Assembly (NCBI GenBank): GCA_028870615.1
Contig: JAGWPH010000028.1
Span: forward strand, 1-7,694
DNA: 7,694 nt
Direction: 5' to 3'
Source of the DNA: Betaproteobacteria bacterium
GTDB taxonomy: Bacteria > Pseudomonadota > Gammaproteobacteria > Burkholderiales > Ferrovaceae
Shown here: piece by piece, positions 7,211 to 7,694 of the stretch
Numbering within the stretch: the stretch's first letter is position 1
Layout: each line of letters begins with the position of its first letter
Notes under the pieces: model-generated
Databases searched by the model: none
What the model was told of the DNA's origin: nothing
What the model saw: only the letters and a program-made list of their open reading frames with translations
Position numbers and translations under genes: made by a program

Positions 7211-7683
7211 ACAAAGTTCCATTGACGGTCGTCGGGGCCGAGAAGCTGCGTGCTGAACTGCACAACCTCAAGCATGTACAGCGACCATTGGTCATTCAGG
7301 CCATCAGCGAAGCCCGTGCGCAAGGTGACCTTTCCGAAAATGCCGAATATGATGCAGCCAAGGAACGCCAGTCTTTTATAGAGGGACGGATTGCCGAACT
7401 GGAGTCCAAATTGGGGAATGCCCAGATCATCGACCCCACCTCGCTGGATCCCGATGGCCGTTGCGTCTTCGCTTCCACTGTCCAACTGGAAGATGTGGAA
7501 TCGGGGGAGGTGTTCACTTACCAAATCGTGGGGGATGACGAGGCAGACATCAAGGAAGGGAAAATTTCCATCAGCTCACCCATTGCCCGTTCCCTGATTG
7601 GGAAATTTGCAGGGGATGTGGCTGAAGTGAATGCGCCGGGGGGGGTCAGAGAATATGAAATCCTCGATGTTAGATACGGCTAA
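7207..7683 (+). CDS. greA: Transcription elongation factor GreA
   Basis: GreA enters the RNA polymerase secondary channel and stimulates cleavage of backtracked transcripts. It has 158 residues, the same as E. coli GreA. The N-terminal coiled-coil hairpin (about 1-75) carries the tip motif GDLSENAEY (40-48) with the acidic pair D41 and E44 that coordinates the catalytic metal. [13 protein letters not shown] continues the family signature. The C-terminal FKBP-like domain (about 80-158) has [24 protein letters not shown] and NAPGG. ATG 7207 overlaps the carB stop (ATGA, 7207-7210), and GAGG at 7202-7205 lies only one base from the ATG, too close for a normal ribosome-binding site, so re-initiation after carB is likely. 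Placement after carAB is known from other proteobacteria such as pseudomonads. An 8-G run (7638-7645) falls within it. The gene is complete (TAA 7681-7683). Confidence 0.98.
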   Translation: MNKVPLTVVGAEKLRAELHNLKHVQRPLVIQAISEARAQGDLSENAEYDAAKERQSFIEGRIAELESKLGNAQIIDPTSLDPDGRCVFASTVQLEDVESGEVFTYQIVGDDEADIKEGKISISSPIARSLIGKFAGDVAEVNAPGGVREYEILDVRYG

Positions 7684-7694
7684 GCCGGTCTTAC

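Noticed and set aside
1..7694. CRISPR array, tRNA/rRNA genes, insertion sequence, defence or toxin-antitoxin genes
   Set aside because: Coding genes and short gaps account for nearly all of the window; no direct-repeat array, transposase, RNA-gene signature or unexplained gene was found.

Overview
The window is 7.7 kb of compact, roughly 55-60% GC (estimated by eye) bacterial chromosome made almost entirely of core housekeeping genes. Protein similarity and the order fur<-|->bamE-dapB-carA-carB-greA, with sucD converging on fur, point to a betaproteobacterium, probably in or near the Nitrosomonadales. The assignment rests on recalled families and gene order, not on a search. I see no prophage, CRISPR array, transposase, tRNA or rRNA.

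Layout: (1) 1-807, the 3' end of sucD (succinyl-CoA ligase alpha subunit, TCA cycle), cut by the window edge. (2) 808-875, a convergent intergenic gap filled by a 36-bp perfect palindrome flanked by A-rich and T-rich tracts, which reads as a bidirectional terminator and may derive from a dispersed repeat. (3) 876-1301, fur on the minus strand. (4) 1302-1363, a short divergent promoter region. (5) 1364-1864, bamE, an outer-membrane lipoprotein of the BAM complex with an unusual Pro/Ser/aromatic repeat tether and a Pro/Ala tail. (6) 1866-2693, dapB, one base after bamE. (7) 2694-2798, a leader region with a good sigma70-type promoter followed by a hairpin and T-run before carA. (8) 2799-7683, carA, carB and greA, closely packed, with carB and greA overlapping by ATGA.

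Functionally, bamE-dapB joins envelope assembly to lysine/diaminopimelate (peptidoglycan) synthesis. carAB makes carbamoyl phosphate for arginine and pyrimidines. greA, a transcript-cleavage factor, is translationally coupled to carB. A promoter overlapping the dapB stop and a terminator-like hairpin in the carA leader suggest that carAB-greA can be expressed and attenuated separately from the upstream genes.

No new multi-gene system is visible. The points that deserve a second look are non-coding or low-complexity: the palindrome between sucD and fur, the carA leader, the BamE tether and tail, and a small loop insertion in CarB.
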